The notes under the pieces were generated by a model that searched no databases, had not been told where the DNA came from, and saw only the letters and a program-made list of their open reading frames with translations. Of a DNA stretch of 64,000 nt, positions 51,599 to 60,828 are shown in pieces (within the stretch, counting starts at the first letter, position 1; the number at the start of each line of letters is the position of its first letter). The DNA comes from a bacterium M00.F.Ca.ET.205.01.1.1 (GTDB taxonomy: Bacteria; Pseudomonadota; Alphaproteobacteria; Rhizobiales; Rhizobiaceae). The DNA is taken from contig SRUQ01000002.1 in NCBI GenBank assembly GCA_004791255.1, positions 1 through 64,000 of the forward strand, in the 5' to 3' direction. Position numbers and translations under genes: made by a program.

Positions 51599-52537
51599 CT
51601 ACAGCGAGACTACTAGGAGCGCGGCTGCCCAGACAAGCAGTATCGCACCGGCCACCTTGGTTGGAAGCCTGCCCGCCGTCTGTTTTTCGATGAGGGTGAA
51701 CAAGCCGATCAGCGCCATCCAGAAGACGTTCATGACGCCGACGGCAAACATCACCAGCATCAGCGCCCAGCAACAGCCGAGACACCAGATGCCTTGCGCA
51801 ATGCCGAGCCGAAAGATCCGGCCAGGCCTCGCGCTCCAATTCGAAAACAGGATCGTAAACGAGTTCCTGCACTTCTTCAGGCAGGCCTCTTTCAAGCCGC
51901 TGAACTGGTAGAGGCCGGCAACCAGCAAAGCGACGGCTCCGGCAATGCCAAGGATCGGATCGACGATCTGGCCGGACACGGCGAATGCGTGAATCGCGAG
52001 CGTCAGCGCAGCAAATCCCGCCGATGCGGCCAGCCATGTGGAGAGATAGCCGGCGACCAGCACGAGCGGATGGACGACCGGCTCGCCCTTGATGCGGGCC
52101 GTATCAGCGATCTCGCAATAGGTCCGGATCATCGGCGACGCCGAAGGCAACATCGTCGCGATCGCCATCAGGAACCACATGAGGACGAGAGCCAGGACCC
52201 GCAGGTCGAAACTTCCCTCCAGCGGCACAGCCGAGAGGCAGAGCGCGAAGAACCGTTCCAGGACATCTGGCAACGGTAACGGCGGCAGATTGCGCAAGAG
52301 CGCATCTCCAGGCGCGCCGACACCGGCGACCCGGCCCTCGGCGCCGCGAATTGCCATTGCGCCCAGTGACAACCAGGCGAGCAGGATGCCGGCCCCCAGA
52401 ACGAGATTCACCGCCAGGCGCGGACTGCGCGCGATATCAGCCATGGCGCGGCCGGTGCGGTCGAGATGGCTGAAATCGTCCTGCTGGCCGGTCATGTCAA
52501 TCGAATGGGCTGAATCGCCGCGTTGATCAAGCCGCAT
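51599..52537 (-). CDS. DUF2182 metal-binding-like integral membrane protein
   Basis: A 312-residue protein with about seven membrane segments: LVLGAGILLAWLSLGAMAI, MWFLMAIATMLPSASPMIRTYCEIAD, HPLVLVAGYLSTWLAASAGFAALTLAIH and GIAQGIWCLGCCWALMLVMFAVGVMNVFWMALIG. The MWxxMxxAMMxPS-like and YQFSGLKEACLKKCR segments define the DUF2182 family, said to be a predicted metal-binding protein. It lies 15 bp before DUF1326 and may pass a metal between membrane and cytoplasm. ATG 52537 is preferred over GTG 52555. It opens the DUF2182-DUF1326-pcs-qor run. Confidence 0.87.
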   Translation of the reverse strand: MRLDQRGDSAHSIDMTGQQDDFSHLDRTGRAMADIARSPRLAVNLVLGAGILLAWLSLGAMAIRGAEGRVAGVGAPGDALLRNLPPLPLPDVLERFFALCLSAVPLEGSFDLRVLALVLMWFLMAIATMLPSASPMIRTYCEIADTARIKGEPVVHPLVLVAGYLSTWLAASAGFAALTLAIHAFAVSGQIVDPILGIAGAVALLVAGLYQFSGLKEACLKKCRNSFTILFSNWSARPGRIFRLGIAQGIWCLGCCWALMLVMFAVGVMNVFWMALIGLFTLIEKQTAGRLPTKVAGAILLVWAAALLVVSL

Positions 52538-52607
52538 GATATGACCTATATCCACTTGGATTGGCAGGTCGCCTTGACCGCCTCGCCTTGCAAGCCGGAA
52601 AACGATC

Positions 52608-53819
52608 TTGGAGCATCAGGAAACAGCGCGGATATTGATCGCCGGCACCGGGCCGGCGGGGCTGGTCGCGGCGCTCGGCTTCGCCGATGCCGGTTTCCCG
52701 GTAACCCTTGCCGGGCCGCGGGCATCCGTTCCTGACGGCCGCACTACGGCGCTGATGAACCCTGCCCTGAAGGTGCTCGATCGGCTCGGGGTTCTCGACG
52801 ACATCAGGCCCGAGGCCGCGCCGCTGAAAATCATGCGCATCGTCGATGCGACCAGCCGGCTGATCCGCAGTCCGGTCGTCACCTTCCGCGCCAGCGAAAT
52901 TGGCGAGGAGCTGTTCGGCCTGAACCTGCCCAACAGCGTTCTCAATCCCGCGCTGGTAAGAAGGGTTGCAGCGCATTCCGGTATCGAATGGCGGGCCTCG
53001 ATGGTCAAGGACTGGCACCTCGACGCCGACCGAGCCCGTGCCGTCCTCGCAGACGGCAGCACGGCCGAAGCCAGGCTGGCGGTCGCCGCCGACGGACGCC
53101 TGTCGCCGGCGCGGGAGGCGGCAGGCATCTCGACCGCCGCGCGCTCCTATCCGCAGGCGGCGCTGGTACTCAACTTCCGTCACAGCCGCGATCATGCCTT
53201 CACTTCGACCGAGTTCCACACCGGAACCGGGCCGTTCACGCAGGTTCCGTTGCCCGGCAACCGATCGAGCCTGGTCTGGGTGGTCAAGCCGGAGACGGCG
53301 ACGGAACTCGCCGCATTGGACGATGCAACGCTGTCGCTGAAGGTCGAGCAGCAGATGCAGTCAATGCTTGGCCGGGTGATGGTCGAGCCCGGCCGGCAGG
53401 TCTATCCGCTGTCGGCGGCGACACCGCTGCGTTTCGCCCGGGACCGGGTAGCGCTTGTCGGCGAAGCGGCGCACGTGTTTCCGCCGATTGGTGCGCAAGG
53501 CCTCAACCTTGGCATCAGGGACGTCGACGATCTCATTGGAATCGCGACCGAAAATCGCTCGGATCCAGGCGCTGCCAAGGCCCTTGCCGCTTACGACTTC
53601 AAGCGCCGGCCCGATATTCTGGCACGCAGCAGCGCGGTCAATCTTTTGAACATGTCGCTGCTTTCCGAAATGCTGCCGGCGCAGGTGGCACGCGGCGCCG
53701 GGCTCGGCGTGCTTGGCGGATTTGCCCCGCTTCGCGCCTTCTTCATGCGTGAAGGGCTTCGCCCCGGCAGCGGATTCGCGGCGCTGGCTGGTGGCCTGCG
53801 CAAGCCGGCGCGACACTAG
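52608..53819 (+). CDS. UbiH/UbiF-family FAD-dependent hydroxylase
   Basis: A 403-residue flavoprotein hydroxylase of the ubiquinone-biosynthesis family. The FAD-binding GxGxxG is IAGTGPAGLVAALGFADAG, the second nucleotide contact is AVAADGRLSPARE (Asp-Gly), and the third is VALVGEAAHVFPPIGAQGLNLGIRDVDDL. It probably hydroxylates a quinone precursor ring in the membrane. The only good start is TTG 52608 (an unusual start). It is divergent from the DUF2182 gene. Confidence 0.88.
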   Translation: MEHQETARILIAGTGPAGLVAALGFADAGFPVTLAGPRASVPDGRTTALMNPALKVLDRLGVLDDIRPEAAPLKIMRIVDATSRLIRSPVVTFRASEIGEELFGLNLPNSVLNPALVRRVAAHSGIEWRASMVKDWHLDADRARAVLADGSTAEARLAVAADGRLSPAREAAGISTAARSYPQAALVLNFRHSRDHAFTSTEFHTGTGPFTQVPLPGNRSSLVWVVKPETATELAALDDATLSLKVEQQMQSMLGRVMVEPGRQVYPLSAATPLRFARDRVALVGEAAHVFPPIGAQGLNLGIRDVDDLIGIATENRSDPGAAKALAAYDFKRRPDILARSSAVNLLNMSLLSEMLPAQVARGAGLGVLGGFAPLRAFFMREGLRPGSGFAALAGGLRKPARH

Positions 53820-53977
53820 CCATCGAGGGATTTCCTGTCATCGGCTCCTCGATGTCGACCGCATCGATCAAAACCTTTGCCGCGCATTTTGCGTAGCTTG
53901 AAGGCGTTCAGACGCTTCGGGATTGAATTCGTGGGGAGTCTGCGCCAAATAAAATCAAGGAATTAGTGGTGAGTACG

Positions 53978-54301
53978 ATGAAAACAGCCAAATTCGCGAT
54001 CGGACAGGTGGTTCGCCACCGGCTGTTTCCGTTCCGAGGCATCATTTTCGATGTCGATCCGCAATTCGCCAACACCGATGAATGGTACGAGGCCATCCCC
54101 GCCGATGTGCGGCCACGCAAGGACCAGCCGTTCTATCACCTGCTGGCCGAGAATTCGGAAACGGAATACATCGCCTATGTCTCCGAGCAGAACCTGCTCG
54201 AAGACCAGTCGGGAGAGCCGGTTCGCCATCCGCAGATCAAGGAAATGTTCGTCAAGAGACCGGACGGCCGCTACGAGCCGAAACGGCAGTCCCGGCACTG
54301 A
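53978..54301 (+). CDS. hspQ: Heat shock protein HspQ (hemimethylated-DNA-binding YccV-like)
   Basis: A 107-residue protein. The whole chain follows the HspQ family: AKFAIGQVVRHRLFPFRGIIFDVDPQFANTDEWYEAIPADVRPRKDQPFYHLLAEN and IAYVSEQNLLEDQSGEPVRHP. In enterobacteria HspQ binds DNA and is an adaptor for the Lon protease. ATG 53978 is chosen; an in-frame GTG 12 bp upstream is open. It is followed by an intrinsic terminator shared with the convergent ialB-type gene. Confidence 0.93.
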   Translation: MKTAKFAIGQVVRHRLFPFRGIIFDVDPQFANTDEWYEAIPADVRPRKDQPFYHLLAENSETEYIAYVSEQNLLEDQSGEPVRHPQIKEMFVKRPDGRYEPKRQSRH

Positions 54302-54328
54302 TCGACGGCGATCAGCGTCCCAGGAACG

Positions 54329-54357
54329 AAAAAAGCGGGGCATGACCCCGCTTTTTT
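54329..54357. terminator. Bidirectional intrinsic terminator
   Basis: A 12-bp perfect stem (AAAAAAGCGGGG at 54329-54340, CCCCGCTTTTTT at 54346-54357) with a 5-base loop and A/T-runs on both sides. It can end both the hspQ transcript (28 bp after its stop) and the minus-strand IalB transcript (30 bp after its stop). Confidence 0.92.
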
Positions 54358-54386
54358 GACGTCGAAAATGGCCCGATGCCGGGGGA

Positions 54387-55016
54387 TCAGTTGGCGGTTT
54401 TCGCCTTGTCCTGCTCGTCCTTCAGCTTCTTGGCGAAATCCTGGTTGTTCTTGGCGACGAAGTCCTGAAGCTTCTTCTGCCGGTCCTCGATATCCGACTG
54501 CTGCAGCGGGGCGCCGTCATAGGCGCCGCTGAAGCCCGACAGCGCGACCTTGATCGGGTTCGGCTGGTTCTGGAAATTGATCGAGGTCAGCGTAATCACC
54601 TGGCCCTTCTTGAAGGCAGCGACCAGCTGGTCGGTCAACGGCACTTCCGCCACGCAACGGTCGGGGAAGCAGACGACGTATTCGAGTTTCTGCGCCTTGC
54701 CGGTGTCGATCTGGAGGCCGATGCCCGCACCGACCAGACGGCCGGTCGGAACCGTGACCTGGAACACCTTGCGGTTCACCTTGCCCTTCAGCTCGATCAG
54801 GCTGACGCCGGTGACCAGCTGGCCGTTGCCGGCGGTGGTGATGTTCTGGACGTTGCAGATGTCGACGTCTTCCTGCTTGGTGCAGGCCTTGAACCAGCCC
54901 TGCGGAATCTGCGGTTGCTGCTGTGCGGAAGCAGCGGGAAGCCCTGCACCCAGAATGCCGACCACGCCAGCGGCCATGACCGAAAGGCGGTACGCGTTGC
55001 TGTTCAGGCTCGTCAT
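54387..55016 (-). CDS. Invasion-associated locus B (IalB) family protein
   Basis: A 209-residue exported protein: signal peptide ending AGLPAASA-Q, then an IalB domain (GWFKACTKQEDVDICNVQNITTAGNGQLVTGVSLIELKG...VCFPDRCVAEVPLTDQLVAAFKKGQVITLTS) with four conserved cysteines. A C-terminal helix rich in Lys, Gln and Asp follows. In Bartonella and Brucella the family is linked to host-cell entry; in rhizobia it may be a periplasmic envelope protein. ATG 55016 is preferred over a GTG three codons upstream. Confidence 0.9.
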   Translation of the reverse strand: MTSLNSNAYRLSVMAAGVVGILGAGLPAASAQQQPQIPQGWFKACTKQEDVDICNVQNITTAGNGQLVTGVSLIELKGKVNRKVFQVTVPTGRLVGAGIGLQIDTGKAQKLEYVVCFPDRCVAEVPLTDQLVAAFKKGQVITLTSINFQNQPNPIKVALSGFSGAYDGAPLQQSDIEDRQKKLQDFVAKNNQDFAKKLKDEQDKAKTAN

Positions 55017-55249
55017 GTCGTGCACTTCCTCTCAAATGATCCCGGGACCGGCTTCTTCGTGCCGTGTGGTCCAGCTACCTGTTGCCGAAATGAGGCAACA
55101 GAATGACTTCGGTCGGCGTGTTACACTGCAAGCGGTACCGAATCCAGCCCGCGCGCCTGTAATTCTTGACGACGCCGTTGGCCGGCAAGCAGCCGCCTCA
55201 TGCTAGGGTGCGCACCGAATCATCAAGCCGATCTGTTAAGGAGACGGTC

Positions 55250-57070
55250 ATGGGCCGCGTTCTTGTTTGGCTGATCACCGCGATGTCGTTTTTCAGCCTT
55301 TCGCCGCGTCCGGCCATGGCGGAACCGAAGCACGCCATCGCCATGCAGGGCGAGCCGGCGCTGCCGCCCGACTATACGCATTTCAGCTACGTCAATCCCG
55401 ACGCGCCCAAGGGTGGCAGCATCACCTATTGCGTCGTCGGCAGCTTCGACAACCTCAATCCCTTCATCCTGAAAAGCCTGCGCACCACGGCGCGCGGCAT
55501 GATGGATACGATCTTCGGCAACCTAGTCTTCGAGCCGCTGATGCAGCGCAATGCCGACGAGGCCTTCACGCTTTATGGCCTGCTCGCGGACTCGGCCGAC
55601 ATGGATCCGGAGCGCACCAGCATCGAATTCCACCTCAACCCGAAGGCCAGATGGTCCGATGGTCAGCCGGTGACGCCCGAGGACGTGCTGTTCACTTACG
55701 ATGCCTATACGCAGAAAGGCCGGCCGCCCTACAGCGACCGCATGGCCAAGATCGCCAAGCTTGAAAAGACCGGCGATCACAGCGTGCGCTTCACCTTCAA
55801 CGACAAGGCCGATCGCGAGTTTCCGCTGATCATCGCGCTGACGCCGATCATTCCCAAGCATGCGTTCGACATGGACACGTTCGACAGGACGACGCTGAAG
55901 CCGCTGATCGGCAGCGGCCCCTACACGATCGCGCAGGTCACGCCCGGCCAGCGCATCGTCTTCAAGCGCAATCCGGATTACTGGGGCAAGGACGTTCCGG
56001 CCAAGCGCGGCTTCGACAATTACGACCAGATCACGATCGAGTATTTCCTCAACGCCAATGCCAAGCTCGAGGCTTTCAAAAAGGGCCTTTGCGCCATCGA
56101 TGACGACAGCGACCCGGTGAAGCGCGAGCGCGATCTCGATTTTCCGGCCTTCCACAGGGGCGAGGTTGTCGCCGAAACCTTCGACACCGGCATTCCGCCT
56201 GTGGTGACCGGCTTCCTGTTCAACACGAGATTGCCGAAATTCGCCGATCCGACGGTGCGCCGCGCGCTCGGCATGCTCTACGACTTCGAATGGGCCAACA
56301 AGAACCTGTTCGGCGGCAAATACGCGCGCACGATGAGCTATTGGCAGAACTCCGAGCTTTCCGCGCTCGGCCATCCGGCCGACGACAGGGAGAAGGCGCT
56401 GCTGGCGCCCTACCCCGGCCGCGTAACGCCGGAGGTAATGGATGGAAGCTGGCGGCCTCCGGTGACCGACGGCTCGGGCCAGGACCGCAGGGTGCTGAAG
56501 GCGGCCTTCGATCTGTTGAAGGGCATCGGCTTCCATGTGCAGGACGGAATCATGCTCGACCTCGAAGGCAAACCTTTCGGCTTCGAGATCCTGACCGCCT
56601 CGCAGGACGAGGAGCGCCTTGCCGGCATCTACCAGCGCACGCTGGGGAAGATCGGCATCAATGTCAGCATCCGCAGTCTCGACGGCGACCAGATCCAGTC
56701 GCGCAAGCAGCGTTTCGACTTCGAGGTGCTGGTCGGCTCCAGCGGCTTCAACAATTCGCTGTCGCCGGGCATCGAGCAAATCGGACGCTGGGGCTCCGCT
56801 GCGGCCAAGGCGGAAGGCTCGTTCAATCTCGCCGGCGTTGCCGATCCCGCGGTCGATGCGGCGATCGAGGCCATGCTGCGCGCCCGCTCCAAGGAGGACT
56901 ACGTTGCCGCCGTCCGCGTTCTCGACCGGCTGCTGATCTCCGGTAACTACCTGGTGCCGATGCAGCACAACACGCAGCAATGGATCGCGTACTGGAATTA
57001 TTTGGAACATCCGCAAAAGGCGTCCATATTCGGCTACCAACTGCCGACCTGGTGGCGCAAGCCGAACTGA
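55250..57070 (+). CDS. Extracellular solute-binding protein, peptide type (family 5)
   Basis: A 606-residue periplasmic binding protein. Signal peptide ends SPRPAMA-E; the SBP_bac_5 fold is shown by YVNPDAPKGGSITYCVVGSFDNLNPF, RWSDGQPVTPEDVLFTYDAY and GSGPYTIAQVTPGQRIVFKRNPDYWGKD. The family binds oligopeptides or opine-like substrates. No permease or ATPase gene is next to it, so its transporter must be elsewhere. ATG 55250 has AAGGAG 6 bp upstream. The start at 55166 would add residues without a signal peptide. Confidence 0.92.
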   Translation: MGRVLVWLITAMSFFSLSPRPAMAEPKHAIAMQGEPALPPDYTHFSYVNPDAPKGGSITYCVVGSFDNLNPFILKSLRTTARGMMDTIFGNLVFEPLMQRNADEAFTLYGLLADSADMDPERTSIEFHLNPKARWSDGQPVTPEDVLFTYDAYTQKGRPPYSDRMAKIAKLEKTGDHSVRFTFNDKADREFPLIIALTPIIPKHAFDMDTFDRTTLKPLIGSGPYTIAQVTPGQRIVFKRNPDYWGKDVPAKRGFDNYDQITIEYFLNANAKLEAFKKGLCAIDDDSDPVKRERDLDFPAFHRGEVVAETFDTGIPPVVTGFLFNTRLPKFADPTVRRALGMLYDFEWANKNLFGGKYARTMSYWQNSELSALGHPADDREKALLAPYPGRVTPEVMDGSWRPPVTDGSGQDRRVLKAAFDLLKGIGFHVQDGIMLDLEGKPFGFEILTASQDEERLAGIYQRTLGKIGINVSIRSLDGDQIQSRKQRFDFEVLVGSSGFNNSLSPGIEQIGRWGSAAAKAEGSFNLAGVADPAVDAAIEAMLRARSKEDYVAAVRVLDRLLISGNYLVPMQHNTQQWIAYWNYLEHPQKASIFGYQLPTWWRKPN

Positions 57071-57127
57071 GCATGATTTCCAAGACCGGAACGTCATGCA
57101 TGGATCGAAACAATTCAGGAGATCGAG

Positions 57128-57808
57128 ATGAGTGAAGCGAACGCCATCACCGTCGATGTGGTGTCCGATGTCGTCTGCCCCTGGTGTTTCATCGGCCAGA
57201 AACGGCTGGACAAGGCGGTCGCCGCGGTTGGCGATATCGACGTCCATATCCGCTGGCGGCCGTTCCAGCTCGATCCGACTATCCCGCCTCAGGGCAAGGA
57301 TCGCCGCGACTATATGCTGGCCAAGTTCGGCAGCGAGCAGCGCATCCGCGAGATCCATGCCCGGATCGAACCGCTGGGCGAAGCCGAAGGCATTTCCTTT
57401 GCCTTCGACGCCATCAAGGTGGCACCGAACACGCTGGACGCGCACCGCCTCATCCGCTGGGCGGGTGCCGCGGGCGAAGATGTGCAGAACCGCCTGGTGC
57501 GCCGCCTGTTCCAGATGAATTTCGAGGAAGGGGTCAATATCGGCGACCATGCGATGCTGGTCGAAGCCGCGCGCGAAGCCGGCATGGACGCGTCGGTGGT
57601 CGAGACGCTGTTGCCTTCCGACGCCGATGTGGAGGCGGTCCGCACCGAGATCTCCACCGCGTCGCGCATGGGCATTACAGGCGTTCCGTGCTTCCTGCTC
57701 GAGGCCAAGTATGCGGTCATGGGCGCTCAGGACGTCGACGCCTTGATTGACGCCATCCGCCAGGTCGCGGCCGCCAAGGCGCGCGGCGAACTTGAGCACG
57801 CCGGCTGA
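57128..57808 (+). CDS. DsbA-family (FrnE-like) oxidoreductase
   Basis: A 226-residue cytoplasmic protein of the DsbA/FrnE family: VDVVSDVVCPWCFIGQKRLDKAV with the redox pair Cys17 and Cys20 (CPWC), and later RMGITGVPCFLLEAKYAVMGAQ. FrnE-like proteins catalyse disulfide exchange or are isomerases of polyketides and glutathione adducts. There is no signal peptide. Start ATG 57128; the gene lies 57 bp after the peptide-binding protein. Confidence 0.9.
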   Translation: MSEANAITVDVVSDVVCPWCFIGQKRLDKAVAAVGDIDVHIRWRPFQLDPTIPPQGKDRRDYMLAKFGSEQRIREIHARIEPLGEAEGISFAFDAIKVAPNTLDAHRLIRWAGAAGEDVQNRLVRRLFQMNFEEGVNIGDHAMLVEAAREAGMDASVVETLLPSDADVEAVRTEISTASRMGITGVPCFLLEAKYAVMGAQDVDALIDAIRQVAAAKARGELEHAG

Positions 57809-57820
57809 GCCTTGCGCGTC

Positions 57821-58255
57821 CTATTTCACCGTCACCTTGGCCTTGCTGATGAAAAATCCATGGCCGTTAATGCCGATGCAGGTCAGCCCCTTCGTTGACG
57901 ACTGGCAGGTGAACGGTCCGGCGCTCCAGCTGTTTCCGTAGGCGAGCCTGGTGACATCGCCGCAGCAAGGTTGTTCGCCGGGATTCTTGATGAGCGTTGC
58001 CGGCCCCTTGGGACCGAGGATGATGGTGACATAGCTCGGCGAGACGCGCGAGCAGCTGAGTTCCGGCCCACCATCCTGGGGCTCGTAGGTGCCGGTGCCG
58101 CCCGCCGGCGTGTAGATGCAGCCGATGTTGCCGGACGGGGTGTTGAACTCGACCTGACCTTCGGCGCTCGCCGGGATGTCCTGTCCGGCGGCATGCGCCA
58201 CCGGCAGCCAGGTGAAGAGGGCGAGGATCGCGGCGACGGCAGCGCGTGCAGGCAT
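57821..58255 (-). CDS. Secreted protein, DUF6636-like
   Basis: A 144-residue exported protein: signal peptide MPARAAVAAILALFTWLPVAHA-A, then a beta-rich domain with six cysteines (GNIGCIYTPAGG, LSCSRVSPSYVTIILGP, GEQPCCGDVTRLAYGNSW, FTCQSSTKGLTCIGINGHGFFISKAKVTV). The GNIGC and LTCxNxxGHGFxxSR-like ends match DUF6636 proteins, which are common in rhizobia and mycobacteria, with no known role. ATG 58255 is chosen. It ends convergently 12 bp from the FrnE-like gene. Confidence 0.82.
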   Translation of the reverse strand: MPARAAVAAILALFTWLPVAHAAGQDIPASAEGQVEFNTPSGNIGCIYTPAGGTGTYEPQDGGPELSCSRVSPSYVTIILGPKGPATLIKNPGEQPCCGDVTRLAYGNSWSAGPFTCQSSTKGLTCIGINGHGFFISKAKVTVK

Positions 58256-58744
58256 TGGGGAGCTTCCCTGTTGGAGGACCTGATGTCCATGGGTGTCGAC
58301 GACGCCCGGCAAGGTTCAATCCCGAACCAAAGAATTGTCAACGCCGCCCTGCTCACCTGTCAGGTTCGAGAGTGGCGAAGTCGTCACCGCCAAATGCCGT
58401 CGCAGACCGTTTCCGATCACTTCCCGGCCTCAGGCAAAGACAATGACGACAAGCCTGGCGAGGTAGTGAACGGCAAATTTTGGGGTGTTCAGGTCAGTCC
58501 GCGGCAAGAAAATCGACCGCGCCGTACGATTTTTTGCGTCACGAAGCCGTGTGCGAAGCTTCCGTTGGGGAAGGCTATCGAATGTAGCATTTGCGCAGCC
58601 AACACTTTGAAAACAATAGCGATATCCTACCTCTCTCGTTCGATTTGAGAGCATTTGTGCCCTGCAAACTGTTGCCTCATAGCAACGGCTGCGCGGACAA
58701 TCCCGCCGAGCCGCTTTAAAAATTAATGGAAAATGATCAATTGG
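58256..58744. other. Intergenic region upstream of the BacA-like gene
   Basis: About 490 bp without a supported gene; short frames on both strands show no family features. The last 150 bp are AT-rich (for example TTTAAAAATTAATGG near 58715) and probably hold the promoter of the ABC transporter gene, ending at the palindrome at 58745. Confidence 0.5.
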
Positions 58745-58761
58745 TGTTACCATCCGTAACA
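58745..58761 (+). promoter_or_regulatory. Palindromic operator candidate before the BacA-like gene
   Basis: TGTTACCATCCGTAACA is a perfect 6-bp inverted repeat with a 5-base centre. It ends 25 bp before the GTG at 58787. The half site TTAC-N5-GTAA is typical for TetR-type or other dimeric repressors, and the GTAAC core also resembles ChvI-type motifs. The regulator is not in the window's neighbourhood. Confidence 0.5.
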
Positions 58762-58786
58762 AAACAAAGAAGGTTTAGGCGGGATC

Positions 58787-60775
58787 GTGATTCGGATCGG
58801 CAGACGATCGCAGGAGTCAGTACCGGATGGACTACAAAGCGATGCCCCAGGGCGGTCGCATCTGACGCCGGTATCCTCCATGCGCAGCTTCTGGGGTCTG
58901 GTGCGGGCTTACTGGGTCTCGGACCGGTGGAAAGAAGCCTGGACGCTCACCTTGGTGATCGCCTTGCTCACCGCGCTGTCAAGCAAAGCCGGTGTCTGGT
59001 TCGCCGAAGCGTCGGGAGAGCTGGTCAACTCGATCGCCTTCTTCCACGATGCCGCAAACACCACGCCGCTGCGCACGCTGCTCGTCAATGCCAGCATCCT
59101 CGTGATGCTGGTCGTGCTCAAGGACGCCGGCTTCACGGGCATCCGCAATCTTGTCTCGGCGACCTTGCACCGCAAATGGCGTGGCTGGCTCGACGGTCGC
59201 TTCAACGAGGCGCTGCTGGACGGCAATCACACACATTTCCATGCACAGCACGCTTCGCCAGGCAGCGGCGCGCCGGCCCCCGACAACATAGACCAGCGCG
59301 TCCAGGAATCGATCAAGGACATGACCGGCGGCGCCATCGGGCTAGCCATGGGCGTGCTGGGTGTCGCCACCTCTCTCTACTTCGTCGGCCAGAAGCTGCT
59401 CGAAACCTCTGTCGAGGTGAAGGGACTGGAGTTCCTCGGTAGCTACGGCAGCGCCATCCTCGCCCTGCTTGCCGTAGCCATCTATGTGCCGCTCAACACC
59501 TGGATCGCGGTGAAGCTCGGAGGCCTGCTCGAGCGGCTCAACGTCCGGATGCAGAAGGCCGAAGGCAGCTATCGCGGCGAACTGACGACATTCCTGCGCC
59601 GCAGCTTCCACGTTGCCGCCTCGCAGGGCGAAGGCGTGCAGAGAACCATGCATGGCCGCCTTTATGGCGATATCGACGGCACCTGGACGCGGCTCAACAT
59701 CGTCAACACCGTCTACATGTCGTTCGAACTGATCTACAATTTCATCGGCGCCCGCGTCGTCGCCTATGGGCCCGGCCTTGTGCCGTTTATCCACAACGGC
59801 CTTGACCTCAAGGGCTACATAACCGGCTCCGAGCTGGTCAATTCACTGATCGGCCAATGCTCGTGGTTCATCCATGTCATGCCCGCAATCGCCACGCTGC
59901 GCGCCAACAGCCAGCGTGTCACCGAGCTCGCCAACGCGATCGAGAATGTCCAGCATCCGCAGGAGTTCTACAGCCAGACCGGCCGCTCCGACTTTAACTA
60001 TGCCAACCAGAACCCGGTTTTCGGCCTGACCATTCAGAAACTCGAACTGGCGCATCAGGGCGAGGACGCAACGCCGTTCCTCAGCGCTGCCAATTTGCGC
60101 TTCCGCCGTGGCGAGTGGACCTTCCTGAAGGGCGAATCCGGTTGCGGCAAGACTTCGCTGATCAAGGCGATCAACGGATTGTGGCCTTACGGACGCGGCA
60201 TGATCGTCTTCCCCGAGGGGGTGAAGAGTTTCTACGCCGCCCAGGAGGTCAAGCTGCAGCAGGTGTCGCTGAAACAGCTGGTCTGCCTGCCGGGATCCGA
60301 ACGCGACCATGGCGACGCGCAGGTCGCCTCGGCACTGCACAAGGCCGGCCTTGGCGACTTCATCGAACATCTGGGCGACGAAGCCCGCGAAGGCAAAAGC
60401 TGGGATCAGGTTCTGTCGGGCGGCCAGAAACAGAAGCTGGTGGTGGCCCGCATAATACTGCAGCAGCCTGGCCTGCTGTTCCTTGACGAAGCCACCGGCG
60501 CGCTCGACCCGGAGGGCAAGGTCGCCTTCCACCAGGCGATCAAGGACAATTGTCCCGATGTCACCGTCATCAGCGTCATGCACGAAGCCGTGGCCCCGAG
60601 ATCGGTTGCCGGCACCGAATTCTACCACTCGATCGTCGCGATCGCCGACGGCGTCGCCGCCAAGAAGCCGCTGGTTCCGGTACTGCCCCCCGAACTCACC
60701 ACTATACTCGTCCAGCCAAGACCGCCGGTCGAGGACAAATGGATGCGTTTTTCACGCCGGCTGAAGCAGAAATAA
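58787..60775 (+). CDS. ABC transporter with SbmA/BacA-type membrane domain and ATPase domain
   Basis: A 662-residue fusion. The membrane domain (about 40-400) has five to six spans and the family pieces KWRGWLDGRFNEALLDGN and DNIDQRVQESIKD. The ATPase domain has Walker A (KGESGCGKTSLIK), signature (LSGGQKQKLVVAR), Walker B (LLFLDEATGAL) and the switch His (SVMHE). This build is that of YddA, ExsE, mycobacterial Rv1819c and the Bradyrhizobium BclA peptide importer. It may take up peptides or vitamins, or move long-chain fatty acids. The start is GTG 58787 or ATG 58880. Confidence 0.88.
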   Translation: MIRIGRRSQESVPDGLQSDAPGRSHLTPVSSMRSFWGLVRAYWVSDRWKEAWTLTLVIALLTALSSKAGVWFAEASGELVNSIAFFHDAANTTPLRTLLVNASILVMLVVLKDAGFTGIRNLVSATLHRKWRGWLDGRFNEALLDGNHTHFHAQHASPGSGAPAPDNIDQRVQESIKDMTGGAIGLAMGVLGVATSLYFVGQKLLETSVEVKGLEFLGSYGSAILALLAVAIYVPLNTWIAVKLGGLLERLNVRMQKAEGSYRGELTTFLRRSFHVAASQGEGVQRTMHGRLYGDIDGTWTRLNIVNTVYMSFELIYNFIGARVVAYGPGLVPFIHNGLDLKGYITGSELVNSLIGQCSWFIHVMPAIATLRANSQRVTELANAIENVQHPQEFYSQTGRSDFNYANQNPVFGLTIQKLELAHQGEDATPFLSAANLRFRRGEWTFLKGESGCGKTSLIKAINGLWPYGRGMIVFPEGVKSFYAAQEVKLQQVSLKQLVCLPGSERDHGDAQVASALHKAGLGDFIEHLGDEAREGKSWDQVLSGGQKQKLVVARIILQQPGLLFLDEATGALDPEGKVAFHQAIKDNCPDVTVISVMHEAVAPRSVAGTEFYHSIVAIADGVAAKKPLVPVLPPELTTILVQPRPPVEDKWMRFSRRLKQK

Positions 60776-60828
60776 CGAAGCTTTCACAGAGGGCGATTCC
60801 CCGTTTCACGGAAACGCCGAACGGGCCC

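Noticed and set aside
55523..57799. 758-codon minus-strand frame
   Set aside because: It spans the peptide-binding protein and FrnE-like genes in antisense; both plus-strand genes have clear families and signal or redox motifs, so the antisense frame is chance.
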